Below, piece after piece: positions 16,539 to 25,190 of a stretch of 64,000 bases of DNA. The notes beneath the pieces were generated by a model, which was not told the origin of the DNA, did no database searches, and worked only from the letters and a program-made list of their open reading frames with translations. Within the stretch, counting starts at the first letter, position 1, and every line of letters begins with the position of its first letter. Position numbers and translations under genes: made by a program. This DNA comes from Streptomyces caniscabiei (GTDB lineage: Bacteria > Actinomycetota > Actinomycetes > Streptomycetales > Streptomycetaceae): positions 62,001 to 126,000 of the forward strand of contig NZ_JABXWI010000008.1 in assembly GCF_014930365.1 (NCBI RefSeq), in the 5' to 3' direction.

Positions 16539-18473
16539 TCAGCAAGCAGCTTGTTCAGCAACGAGAGCGTCCGTGACGGGTTGGCTACCGTGCGTATGGT
16601 CACACGCCCGTGCCAGACGGCTGGCATAGTGCTCAAGCCGGTCGACGAACAGGGCTTTCTCCCCTCTGCTCCGGGAAGCGGCTCGGAGGAGCTGGTTCAC
16701 ACTCGCGACCACGGGCGTGGTGTCCCTTCCGGAGTCTCGCAGCGCATGGAGAGCAGGGCTGTGCAAATAGTCGCCTTGAGTGACGTGAGCCCAGAGCAGC
16801 GCGGTCGCGGCTGTTGGATTTGGTGACGTCGGTCCGCCTCTGAAGTTCTTGAACCCATCGCGGAGTTCAGTCCAGGCGGCATCTGACAGGTGCCAGAGGA
16901 ACATAGCGCGGCGCCGGTTGGCGTAGTCGATGCGATTGGGATCGGAGTCCAGGGCGTAGGCGATTCGCTCGACTGCTCGGTCGAATTCCGCCCACGATTC
17001 CTTCGTGCCCAGTACTTGCTTGAGGATTCTGAGGCTGTGCTGTGCTGTGGTCGAGGGCGTACCAAGAGTCTCCGCACACTGGGACCAGGTGCCGCCGGCC
17101 GCCATCTCGACAAGTTTCAGCGATGTGGCCCGGCGCAGATGGCGGGTGTTCCAGTCTGTGCTGGCCCCCAAGCGTTCCCGGAGCTTGGCGAAGTGACTGT
17201 CCGACCAGGTTGTGGGTAGTAGCGCTGGAACGTGCTCGATGCCGAAAAGGCACTTCCGCGAGGGTGTACGGAGTTTAGAGCCGCCATGGCCGCCTGCGTG
17301 GTAAAAGCCGTTGATCTTGCGAGCTAATGCACGGGCGAGAGCCGGTGAGAAGTCCATCCGACGGAACCCTGCGGATTGGTTCGAGGGGAGCCGTTCGAAG
17401 GCCGTGCGCGCCAGCGGTTGAACCCGGTCCCGGAACTCTGCATCGCCTTCATCGCGATGGCTGAGAAGCTCGCTGGCTGCGGCGAGCAAGGCCGCGCACT
17501 GGGCGGGGTTGTCCGGGGCAGGCCAAGGGCTGGACGACCGAGGGCCGGGCCCGGAGCCGAGCGGCCTATTCAGCCGCTGGGTGATAGCCGTGCTGTGGCT
17601 GTCGATCAGAGAGGCGAGATGCGCCGAACGGACCAGGGACGCTCCTAGCGGCCAACTGAACTTGATCAGATGAGCTAGGGCGACCAGATCGAGGAAGAAA
17701 TAGGGATCATTCTTTGTGGGCTGGGAAGGCGTGGCAAATAGATGCTGGTCAATGCGGAGTTGAAGGGCCAGAACGCGATCCAGGTCCTCGGGTGTCATCG
17801 TCGGTGGGTTGCCGGGTGACTGATCGAGTCGGGCTCCGCAATAGCGGTTGGTCTCGGACGCGGTGGAGTTCCTGCCCAGCAGTGGGTGACGGCATTGTGC
17901 GGGATGGAGCCCGACTGCGGAACGCTGCATGAGTAGGCCGGAGCGTTCGGTTCCGGGGGGACGGTTGGGTAGGTTGTCGCACTGCGGGCAGGTGCCGGAC
18001 AACAGCATCGAGTGCTTGGAGCAGGCGAATACAACGGGAAGATGCCAGCGCAGTTTCCAGGCGCTGCCGAACGTGTTTTGTAAGGGACTTCCGTCGCCCG
18101 CCAGACACCGGGGGCAGAAGCGGCTGGACAGGTTGATCGCCCAACGCCGTCGCGCGGCCGCGTGGTTGCGGCCCTGATCCAGACGGGTTGTGACGAGTGG
18201 CGTGTACGTGGAGGAGAGCCCCGATCCGGCGAGCGTGAGTGACTGTGCTTCGGTGGAGGAGAGCCGCGCGGCCTTGGCGAGCGCCTTGGCGGGCTGCGGG
18301 GGCAAGGCGATCAGATAGTCGGCGGGCAGGCGACGGTGCATGGTGCTGAGCCCGCACAACGCACCGATGCGGGCAGGGGACCGTTCCAGCCGGTAAGCGA
18401 GTCGGAGGAGGAATCCGGGCAGCGATTCCTCCGGGAACGGGGCCAGACTTCGGGGTAGTGCCAGGCGTTCCAT
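16539..18473 (-). CDS. tniQ: TniQ-family transposition target-selection protein (copy 1)
   Basis: The 644-residue protein begins RLALPRSLAPFPEESLPGFL and LRLAYRLERSP, the TniQ N-terminal signature. A zinc-finger set follows at C120, C123, C151, H154, C162 and C165. A long helical C-terminal region ends with an HTH-like portion (SLKLVEMAAGGTWSQCAETL). TniQ/TnsD proteins link the AAA+ ATPase to the target DNA or to a Cascade complex. The ATG at 18473 lies 5 bp after the tnsC stop, and the gene is last in the tnsA-tnsB-tnsC-tniQ operon. A rare TTA codon occurs at 17325-17327. It is clearly paralogous to the protein encoded at 23186-25066. Confidence 0.88.
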   Translation of the reverse strand: MERLALPRSLAPFPEESLPGFLLRLAYRLERSPARIGALCGLSTMHRRLPADYLIALPPQPAKALAKAARLSSTEAQSLTLAGSGLSSTYTPLVTTRLDQGRNHAAARRRWAINLSSRFCPRCLAGDGSPLQNTFGSAWKLRWHLPVVFACSKHSMLLSGTCPQCDNLPNRPPGTERSGLLMQRSAVGLHPAQCRHPLLGRNSTASETNRYCGARLDQSPGNPPTMTPEDLDRVLALQLRIDQHLFATPSQPTKNDPYFFLDLVALAHLIKFSWPLGASLVRSAHLASLIDSHSTAITQRLNRPLGSGPGPRSSSPWPAPDNPAQCAALLAAASELLSHRDEGDAEFRDRVQPLARTAFERLPSNQSAGFRRMDFSPALARALARKINGFYHAGGHGGSKLRTPSRKCLFGIEHVPALLPTTWSDSHFAKLRERLGASTDWNTRHLRRATSLKLVEMAAGGTWSQCAETLGTPSTTAQHSLRILKQVLGTKESWAEFDRAVERIAYALDSDPNRIDYANRRRAMFLWHLSDAAWTELRDGFKNFRGGPTSPNPTAATALLWAHVTQGDYLHSPALHALRDSGRDTTPVVASVNQLLRAASRSRGEKALFVDRLEHYASRLARACDHTHGSQPVTDALVAEQAAC

Positions 18474-18478
18474 CCGAT

Positions 18479-19729
18479 TTACCCTGCCGACCCTACGGCC
18501 TCCGGGCCGTCGTCGTCGAACACGGTGTTGCGGCCTTTGGGCTTCCTTTTCGGCGTTGGCGTGTGCACCGGGATATCGGGCTGTTCGCCGGATTCGGCGT
18601 CGAGGTCGGGCATGTCGTCGGGGGTGACGGTGAACTGGTTGAGTAGGTCCTTGGTCAGTCCTTCGCTTTCGTCCTCGATGGCGCGGCGGCAGCCGTGCTG
18701 GATGAGTTTCTCCAGGATGCCGACCACGCCCTTGGTGCGGTTGAACAGGTACTCGGGCATGTCGCCCTGGGTGAGCATGCCGGCGGTGTTGGCAAGTAAC
18801 CGCAACTCGCCTTCGAGACGTCGGAGATGGGCCATCCAGGCCTCCATCTCCGCAGGTGTGACGTACCTGAACGGGCCGAGGTCGACGACCTGGAAGCGGC
18901 GTTCGTGCTGGCTGGCGGCGTGGTCGTTGGGGCTGCGGCCGATGTCCTTGACCGGCTCGTAGATCCACTCCTGTGTCTTGGGGTCGCGGCGGCCTTCGCG
19001 CAGCAGGCCTGAAGTGGGGATGCCGACGCCGACGAGGATGAGTGTGACCGGCATGCTCATCATTTCGCGGATCAGGTCGAGGACGTCCTGGTCGGCTTCG
19101 CGGTGGAGCTTCAGGCGGGTGATGTCGTCGATGACGAGCGCCTTCGTGGCGTGCTCGACGACCGCGGTCTTGACGGTGCGCACGAGGTCTTCCAGGCGCA
19201 TGCCCTTGTAGTCCTCGCCGTAGAAGTCGAGGATCCGCTGGCAGGTGGAGATGGGTGTGGCCTTGACCGGGCAGCGTACGTAGGCGACGGGGGCGACCAG
19301 GTCGCGGGTGCCCGGCATGGCGTCGGGGTTTGCGTAGTTGTTGATGGCCAGCCACTCCTCCTGGAAGCAGGCCAGGGCCTCGCAGATCGTCTCGGTCTTG
19401 CCCTGGGCGCCGTCGCCGTTGACCATGATGCCGCCGCGGGTTCCGGCCTTGTGACTGAAGGCGCCGTCCTCGACACGGGCGAGTACTGCGTGGGCGACGC
19501 GCTCGCTCATGGGGGTGGCCTGGATCGGCAGGGAACTGTGCGTCGCGAGGCGATGCAGGTCGTGGATGCGCTTCCGGCGTTTCGAGAGGCGGCCGTACTC
19601 CTGTGCCGTGAGGATCGGTGCGGGGACGAAGGCTCTGCGAGTTTGGCACCATCGGTTCCAGCCTTCGAAGGTGGTGCGGTCCACCGCCGGGCCGGGGAGG
19701 AACGACAGCGGTTTTTGCTTCGAGGTCAC
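18479..19729 (-). CDS. tnsC: TnsC/TniB-type AAA+ ATPase
   Basis: This 416-residue ATPase has a Walker A motif GDGAQGKT at residues 105-112 and Walker B KALVIDDI at 197-203, followed by a sensor-like segment VTLILVGVGIP. The N-terminal region contains RIHDLHRLATHSSL, common in TniB proteins. TnsC forms filaments on target DNA and activates the TnsAB transposase under TniQ control. The GTG start overlaps the tnsB stop (GTGA). The C-terminal 60 residues are low-complexity and charged. Confidence 0.88.
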   Translation of the reverse strand: MTSKQKPLSFLPGPAVDRTTFEGWNRWCQTRRAFVPAPILTAQEYGRLSKRRKRIHDLHRLATHSSLPIQATPMSERVAHAVLARVEDGAFSHKAGTRGGIMVNGDGAQGKTETICEALACFQEEWLAINNYANPDAMPGTRDLVAPVAYVRCPVKATPISTCQRILDFYGEDYKGMRLEDLVRTVKTAVVEHATKALVIDDITRLKLHREADQDVLDLIREMMSMPVTLILVGVGIPTSGLLREGRRDPKTQEWIYEPVKDIGRSPNDHAASQHERRFQVVDLGPFRYVTPAEMEAWMAHLRRLEGELRLLANTAGMLTQGDMPEYLFNRTKGVVGILEKLIQHGCRRAIEDESEGLTKDLLNQFTVTPDDMPDLDAESGEQPDIPVHTPTPKRKPKGRNTVFDDDGPEAVGSAG

Positions 19730-22086
19730 TGGTCGGCCTCTTCCTCGGCCTCGCTGGCCGTGATCGTGGTGTCGTCATCGTCGAAGTCGTCATCCGGCAA
19801 CGCCAACAAACTTGTAGCGCGCAGCCGTTCGGAGAGATCGGGGGGTGTGGGCAACTGGTCGGGGACCGCTGCTTCACGGCGGCGCCGGCGTTCGCTGTTC
19901 ACTGCATCGTGTACGTGCTGGGCGCGGTCCGTCGGGCGCAGAGGTACGACCTTGGCGTCGGGGGAGCCTGGCCGCGCTGCGGGAATGGAGGCGGGCTGTG
20001 CTGGCGGCTCCTTCTTGACCGAGTTCGCGGGCCGGTCGGCGGCCGCCGCGGACGCCTGGGCGACTTCGCGTGCGTGCTCGGTACGCTGCCTCTTGGAGAG
20101 CTGGGTCGGCCATTTCTCGACCGGTATGTTGCCGCCGATCAACTCCAAGAGCACCGGCAGGAGTTCGGTGTCCGCCTTCGGGGCCAGGCCCCTCTTGCGC
20201 AGTTCCCGCATGGCTTCACGGACGCGGGCGTCACTGAAGGCGGGCACCTCGCCTTCCTCGGGCAGGCCCGTCCAGCGCAGCGTGTGCCAGTCGTGGGTCC
20301 GCGGGTCCTGGAAGAACACGAAGCAGGGATCGCGCGGGTCGCGGTGAATGACGTACTTGTTCTTGTTCCGGCCCCCGCGGTGGGAGAGTGCACCGCGGTA
20401 GGGCTCCAGGGCCTCACCGTCGTACCAGAGGTTCTTGATCTTCACTCCGCGCTTGCCGTGGATCATGACCTTGTGCCGCGGCAGGAGCTGGTAGTACAGC
20501 TCGGCGGGCGGGATCCGCAGGGCGAAGCCGCCCTGGGACATCGCCGCCGCGAACAGGCTGTTGGGGCTGTGATCACCGCGCGGGTCCCAGCTCGGAGCGT
20601 ACGAGCCGAACCGGCGGTTCTGCCAGGTCTCCACAACCCAGGTGGCGATGAGGTGTTCCATTTCCGTGACGGTCAGACAGGCATCCGCCTCCGGGTCCGC
20701 GCCCCGGTCGGCGACGTCTGTGCCCTGGTAGCCGAGCAGGAGGGCAAACAGCAGTGACCTGATGGCGCCGAACGTCCGCTCCACGGAGTGCTTGTCGGTA
20801 GGGCGGAGGACGCGGCTGGGTTTGATGTTGGCCTTGATGACCCGCTGCACCTCGACCAGATGGTGGTTGCGGTAGACGGAGCCGTGGTCGGTGGTGACGG
20901 TTTCCGGCGCGAAGAACGGGAGGCCGGCGACTTCGTATCCGGCGAAGTCCGCGACCACCATGCCGGGTACTCCGGGGTAGGCCCACTCCATGTCCTCGCC
21001 CCAGTCGGGGCGCATCGGCAGCGGCATCATCATGTCCCGCAGCACCATGGCCACGTCGATCGAGGTGTCCGAGACGAGGCTGAGCCGGAACGCGACGATC
21101 GAGCGCGTGTAGACGTCCAGGGCCAGTGTCAGATGCACGGACACCGGGTCGCCGAACACGTGCTCCAGCACCTTCACCGGCAGTACGGTGCTGTCTAGCG
21201 CCACCACCTGCCCGGGGCGGTACACCACGATGTGCCGGCCGGTCGCGTACGCCTTCGTCTTCGCGGCCGAACGCGCGTAGCGCTGCCGCGCGCCGTTCGA
21301 GCCGAACCAGTCCTTCCAGATGGACCGCAGGGTGTCGTAGCCGGGGATCTCCACGCGAGGTGTATCGGAGTCGTCGGATTCCTCGGAGTTGAATGTCTCG
21401 TGGACGTACTGGCGAATGAGAAGGTCTTTGTCCCGCATCGTCAGCTTCGAGCGGTGCTGTGACTCCTCGTATACCGCGTAGAGAGCCTCACGCAGTTCGG
21501 GAGCGATCTTGTGTCCGGTTGCCTCCCGCAGCCACCGGTCGTCCGCCACGCCGATGGGGCCGTACCTCGTGTGGGCCGTGCCCCAGCGGATCAGCGTGCG
21601 CATGCTCACGTGGTGCAGGCCGTTCGCCTTCGCCTGCGCGGGGGTTTCGGCTGCGGTCTTCCGCAGTTCGTCCATTTTCGCGAGGCGGCGCTGGGTGAGT
21701 GTCGTGGTGTCCGGGTCGTACTGGGGCCTCGGTTCGTGGGGGAGCGCGGCGAGTGGATGCCCGTTACGGAAGCCGGTCTCGACCTCCCGCAGGTGCTCCA
21801 CGCGAAGCATGACGATGGTGCGCTGCTCCGGTCTCAGGTCGTCCATCGACTTGGGCTGCCGACCCCGGTTCGCGGCTGGCAGGTCTGCGCGGGTCCGGGT
21901 GGAGGGGCGGCAGTCCGCACGGTGGATCAATTCACCCACCGAAACGTTCCATGTCTCGCCGTCCTCGTCGACAAGGGTCACCCGGCCGAGGTGCGGCAGA
22001 CAGGATTGAACCTGCCACGCAATGTCGCTGATGATCAGCTCGGCGCCGGGCTCCAGGTTCCACATCGGCCCTACCGCAGTGCTCAC
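19726..22086 (-). CDS. tnsB: TnsB-type DDE transposase (rve / Mu-type C-terminal region)
   Basis: This 786-residue transposase has N-terminal HTH-like DNA-binding segments and a retroviral-integrase core. The catalytic residues are a first Asp near 297 (VVALDSTVLP), a second near 398 (TTDHGSVYRN) and a Glu near 435 (KHSVERTFGA). A beta-barrel portion (KVMIHGKRGVKIKNLWYDG) and an acidic tail (DDDFDDDDTT), probably for TnsC contact, follow. It binds the transposon ends and performs 3'-strand cleavage and joining. The GTG at 22086 overlaps the tnsA stop by 4 bp. Confidence 0.9.
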   Translation of the reverse strand: MSTAVGPMWNLEPGAELIISDIAWQVQSCLPHLGRVTLVDEDGETWNVSVGELIHRADCRPSTRTRADLPAANRGRQPKSMDDLRPEQRTIVMLRVEHLREVETGFRNGHPLAALPHEPRPQYDPDTTTLTQRRLAKMDELRKTAAETPAQAKANGLHHVSMRTLIRWGTAHTRYGPIGVADDRWLREATGHKIAPELREALYAVYEESQHRSKLTMRDKDLLIRQYVHETFNSEESDDSDTPRVEIPGYDTLRSIWKDWFGSNGARQRYARSAAKTKAYATGRHIVVYRPGQVVALDSTVLPVKVLEHVFGDPVSVHLTLALDVYTRSIVAFRLSLVSDTSIDVAMVLRDMMMPLPMRPDWGEDMEWAYPGVPGMVVADFAGYEVAGLPFFAPETVTTDHGSVYRNHHLVEVQRVIKANIKPSRVLRPTDKHSVERTFGAIRSLLFALLLGYQGTDVADRGADPEADACLTVTEMEHLIATWVVETWQNRRFGSYAPSWDPRGDHSPNSLFAAAMSQGGFALRIPPAELYYQLLPRHKVMIHGKRGVKIKNLWYDGEALEPYRGALSHRGGRNKNKYVIHRDPRDPCFVFFQDPRTHDWHTLRWTGLPEEGEVPAFSDARVREAMRELRKRGLAPKADTELLPVLLELIGGNIPVEKWPTQLSKRQRTEHAREVAQASAAAADRPANSVKKEPPAQPASIPAARPGSPDAKVVPLRPTDRAQHVHDAVNSERRRRREAAVPDQLPTPPDLSERLRATSLLALPDDDFDDDDTTITASEAEEEADQ

Positions 22087-22970
22087 CGCGGGAGCTCCCG
22101 GTGGTGCTTCTGGGGCGCCAATCGGATCAGGCTCGCGTCACCGAACGACACGGAGAGATCGGCGCCGAGGTGCCGGTGCCACAACAGGTGGATCGCATGC
22201 GCGCGGGCAATCGCCGGGATGCGGCAGCGCTCGACCAACTCACCGAATGGTAAAGGGCCTTGCGCTGCCACATGCCGCAATTGTTCCTGAGTCCCTAGCA
22301 CGTCCGGCGTCGGCCGTCGCTCCGCGGAGAGCGCGTCCATGTTCGTCCACACATGCTGGCGCCATCCCCCGACGACGCTGTACCGCCACCCTGCCGATAG
22401 CGCGACCTCCGCCGTCGCGGCGAACTTCAACTCGTCCTCCGGCTCGATCCGATCGGCCGGACGCACGTCGATCAGGAGCAGCCCCGACTCCGTCACCAAC
22501 AGGAAGTCGGGCGTGTGCCGGATCGCCTTTCCGCCCGCGAAGAACCGCAGCCGGAAGGGCTGACACAGAGCCTCCACCAGGCCGGCCGCGAAGTCGGCCA
22601 CGAGCAGCAGGCGCTCCTCCTCATGACTCTCAAATCCGTGGTGCCGGTCGGTCGACATCAGGTACTCGAGCCCAGGGCGGTGGAACTGATCGGTGCGCCA
22701 AGTGAACCGGCGCACCGGAACGCTCTGCCTCAGATCCACCTTGTCCAGGTCGCGCACAGGGCTGGTGCCCGGGGTGCGTCTGAACTTCCACGTCGTGGTC
22801 CAGCGCGCGGGCCACTTCTCGTCGAGGTCCAAGGACTGTGTGTAGTCCGCGAAGCCGGTGCACAGCACAGCGAGATCATTGAGAGTGCATGTATCCGACC
22901 ACACGCCGCCTGGCCGCAAGGCCACCCCAGGGCGCCAACTCCCATCTACGACAGTCGACTTAATCTGCAA
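22083..22970 (-). CDS. tnsA: TnsA-like endonuclease subunit
   Basis: This protein of about 295 residues starts at TTG 22970 behind GAGGCGGGAA. The restriction-enzyme-like core shows SHEEERLLLVADF (E117-E119), HTPDFLLV (D155) and LLLIDVRP (D168-V-R170). In E. coli TnsA the equivalent last motif is Q-x-K, so the active-site lysine is arginine here. TnsA makes the 5'-strand cuts that give cut-and-paste rather than replicative transposition. The C-terminal part (ELVERCRIPAIARAHAIHLLWH) resembles the TnsA C-terminal winged helix that binds TnsC. It is first in the leftward tns operon. Confidence 0.82.
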   Translation of the reverse strand: MQIKSTVVDGSWRPGVALRPGGVWSDTCTLNDLAVLCTGFADYTQSLDLDEKWPARWTTTWKFRRTPGTSPVRDLDKVDLRQSVPVRRFTWRTDQFHRPGLEYLMSTDRHHGFESHEEERLLLVADFAAGLVEALCQPFRLRFFAGGKAIRHTPDFLLVTESGLLLIDVRPADRIEPEDELKFAATAEVALSAGWRYSVVGGWRQHVWTNMDALSAERRPTPDVLGTQEQLRHVAAQGPLPFGELVERCRIPAIARAHAIHLLWHRHLGADLSVSFGDASLIRLAPQKHHRELPR

Positions 22971-23185
22971 TTCCCGCCTCCGCCGTCATGATCCGTATGC
23001 CAGGAGCGCGATGACGGTACGACGTCCGGCCCCCAGGGACCGCCCATGCGTTCCCATGTCACACGTACGAGTGAATATTCGAGCGTTGTGCTGCTGCGGA
23101 CGACGTCGGACTGGTCCGTTACGGCGTGCAGGGTCGGAGCATGGTGATGCCGTGCTCGAAGCCGATGGCGGACGAGAGGTAGAAC
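22971..23185. promoter_or_regulatory. Divergent promoter region between tnsA and the second tniQ
   Basis: This 215-bp gap is the only intergenic space in the module and must drive both directions. It contains a palindromic GAATATTC at 23073-23080 in an AT-rich patch and a GAGAGG ribosome-binding site before the ATG at 23186. Confidence 0.4.
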
Positions 23186-25066
23186 ATGACGGGGAGCATC
23201 GGGCGGAGACCGCTTCCGCGTAGCCTCGTTCCCCTGCCTGACGAGTCGCTCTCCGGGTACGTGCTGCGCCTCGCCTACAGGCTCGACTGCTCACCTGGGC
23301 GCATCGCCGAACTCACCACGCTTGGCAACTACCGTCAGGATCGTGTAGTTGCCCTGCCCGCACATCTGCTGGTGGGTCTGCGTTCCCCTGCTGCAGCGAA
23401 CTTTGCTGCTGCAGCCCGCCTGACCGCTGCGGAAGTCGCCGGGCTGGGGCTGCGCCGCTATTCGGAGGTCTACCCGCCGCTCGCTGGCGCCGGGGCACAG
23501 GAGAACGGTCGCGTACTGTATAACGCATGGGCATTCACGGCCTCCAGCAGATTCTGTCCCCAGTGTCTGGGTGGAGACGGAGATCTCGTTCAGCAGGCTC
23601 ACGGCGGAGCCTGGCGACAACAATGGCACCTGCCCACAACGTTCGCTTGCGTCCGCCACGAGCGGCTACTGGACTATCTGTGCCCCCATTGTCGCCGTCC
23701 GCCCAGCGGCAGGCTCGGTGCCAAGACGAGTCTGCTGCTGCATCTGCACTGCGAAGCATTACACCCAAAACAGTGCAGAAACCATGCCCTCGATGCGCCT
23801 CTTCAACGCCCGCGTCTCCTGTGTGGAGCAGATCTTACTGGCGAAGCGAGATCTGCTGCCCCAGTTCTGGACGCCGAGGTACTCGCTCGATGTGTCGCTC
23901 TGCAGGCGCGTATTCAGCAGCGTTTGTGCCTGTCACCGAAAGATCAATCTGACCCGGCCTACTTCCACGACCTGATCGCCGTGGCCCAACTAATCATCAT
24001 GTCCTGGCCTGTACCGATGCGAATGGCGTCGACGTCATCTCCGATGGTGGAGGCTCTTGACGCTCATATCCAGGACGTTCGGCGCAAGGCTGCGGCGCTC
24101 CCGAAGGGCCGCCCCCGGGAACTCCTTGCGCCGCCGACGCACCCCGCAGCGTCTGCAGCTCTGCTCCTCCAGGCGGACGAACTTCTCGCTGACCGTGAAC
24201 CTGCCCGCCTGCGCGAGGTCATGCCACCGTTGGCTGAGGTTGCCTCCGCTCAAGAGCTGGGCAGGTTCGGGAAGCTGGTCAACCACCAGCCCATGACGGA
24301 TCAGCTCAGGTTGGCGATGGGCTTGCAGCACCTCGGATTTCGGGTTGGGTCACGACTGAGGGCTGTTGCAACCCAGCCGGTTTCGCTGCCAAGCGTATGG
24401 ATCAGAGAGTCTCAAGTGCCGCAACTCATTCCTCTTGAGTGGTATCATCGCCACCTCCAGCCATTCACGAAAACGCTCACGAGCGTGAAGCGCGACACTG
24501 TTCGGCACGTGCGCCGTGCCGGGGCGCTGATGTTGGCCCAGCTTGCATCCGGAAATTCCGTTAAGGAGTGCGCCGAGGTGTTGAAGATTCCGCCGGGGCG
24601 AGCTCACACGTCAATAAAGGTGCTGAGGTGTCGTGCCAACTCGAAAGGTTGGCAGTTACTTCAAGCGGGGGTGCGGGCGATTGCCCATGAAATCGAGAGA
24701 GCACAGGATCCACCGAACTATGCCCAGCGACGTCAGGTTTTGGCGCAGTGGGATATTCCTGGTGACGACTGGGAGCAGTTGACGCACGGCATGTCACCGC
24801 GGATGCGTGACCCGTGGCGACACAAGGTCAGCACTATAATTGTGTGGACCTATGTAACTGAGGGTGACTATTTGTTGAGCCCGTTGGTTCGTGACGAGGA
24901 ACTCGGGAACCACCTGGCCCAGGGAAAGTCGATCAGCAAGGGAGTGGCTGCACACCTTGCCGCCCGGACCGGTGAAAGGCCCATCTTGCGTGCACGGCTG
25001 GGGCGTTATGCCGAGCGGATTGCGCAGTGGTGCAACGAGCAGCACGTGACTTCGGGTACGAAGTGA
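23186..25066 (+). CDS. tniQ: TniQ-family transposition target-selection protein (copy 2)
   Basis: The 626-residue protein begins RRPLPRSLVPLPDESLSGYV and LRLAYRLDCSP, closely matching copy 1, with the same zinc-finger spacing (C124, C127, C155, H158, C166, C169). The C-terminal half contains an HTH-like segment (ALMLAQLASGNSVKECAEVL) corresponding to that in copy 1. It is transcribed away from the tnsABC-tniQ operon. Base composition is less GC-rich than the neighbouring chromosome and it carries at least two TTA codons (23759-23761, 24656-24658), so translation may depend on bldA tRNA. It may serve a second targeting route, as TnsD does beside TniQ in some Tn7-like systems. Confidence 0.88.
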   Translation: MTGSIGRRPLPRSLVPLPDESLSGYVLRLAYRLDCSPGRIAELTTLGNYRQDRVVALPAHLLVGLRSPAAANFAAAARLTAAEVAGLGLRRYSEVYPPLAGAGAQENGRVLYNAWAFTASSRFCPQCLGGDGDLVQQAHGGAWRQQWHLPTTFACVRHERLLDYLCPHCRRPPSGRLGAKTSLLLHLHCEALHPKQCRNHALDAPLQRPRLLCGADLTGEARSAAPVLDAEVLARCVALQARIQQRLCLSPKDQSDPAYFHDLIAVAQLIIMSWPVPMRMASTSSPMVEALDAHIQDVRRKAAALPKGRPRELLAPPTHPAASAALLLQADELLADREPARLREVMPPLAEVASAQELGRFGKLVNHQPMTDQLRLAMGLQHLGFRVGSRLRAVATQPVSLPSVWIRESQVPQLIPLEWYHRHLQPFTKTLTSVKRDTVRHVRRAGALMLAQLASGNSVKECAEVLKIPPGRAHTSIKVLRCRANSKGWQLLQAGVRAIAHEIERAQDPPNYAQRRQVLAQWDIPGDDWEQLTHGMSPRMRDPWRHKVSTIIVWTYVTEGDYLLSPLVRDEELGNHLAQGKSISKGVAAHLAARTGERPILRARLGRYAERIAQWCNEQHVTSGTK

Positions 25067-25190
25067 ACTGACCGTTGCTGATGTTCGACGGCCTCGCTCA
25101 CGTACCGGTAGACGGTACTGAGGCTGATGCTAAACCCGGTGGCCAGCTGGGCGTAGGTGTGTCCGCATCGCAGGTGGGCTAGGCCGTGTT

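Larger units (their letters stand above)
16539..25066. mobile_element. Tn7-like transposition module: TnsA, TnsB, TnsC and two TniQ
   Basis: Four leftward genes (tnsA, tnsB, tnsC, tniQ) overlap or nearly touch, and a second tniQ is divergent from tnsA. All five frames are open and keep their key motifs apart from one substitution in TnsA. Coordinates mark the gene core only; the transposon ends are not resolved. A cut GNAT gene borders the left side and a broken IS5-type transposase the right. No CRISPR array or cas gene is near, so target choice is presumably protein-guided. Confidence 0.85.

Noticed and set aside
16539..19877. One very long minus-strand reading frame of over 1,100 codons across tniQ and the tnsC region
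   Set aside because: Only the part from 18473 down is TniQ; the rest is a high-GC shadow of tnsC in another frame, which carries the Walker motifs in its own frame.
18700..20760. Long plus-strand frames opposite tnsB and tnsC
   Set aside because: Composition is typical of GC-frame shadows, without recognised domains.
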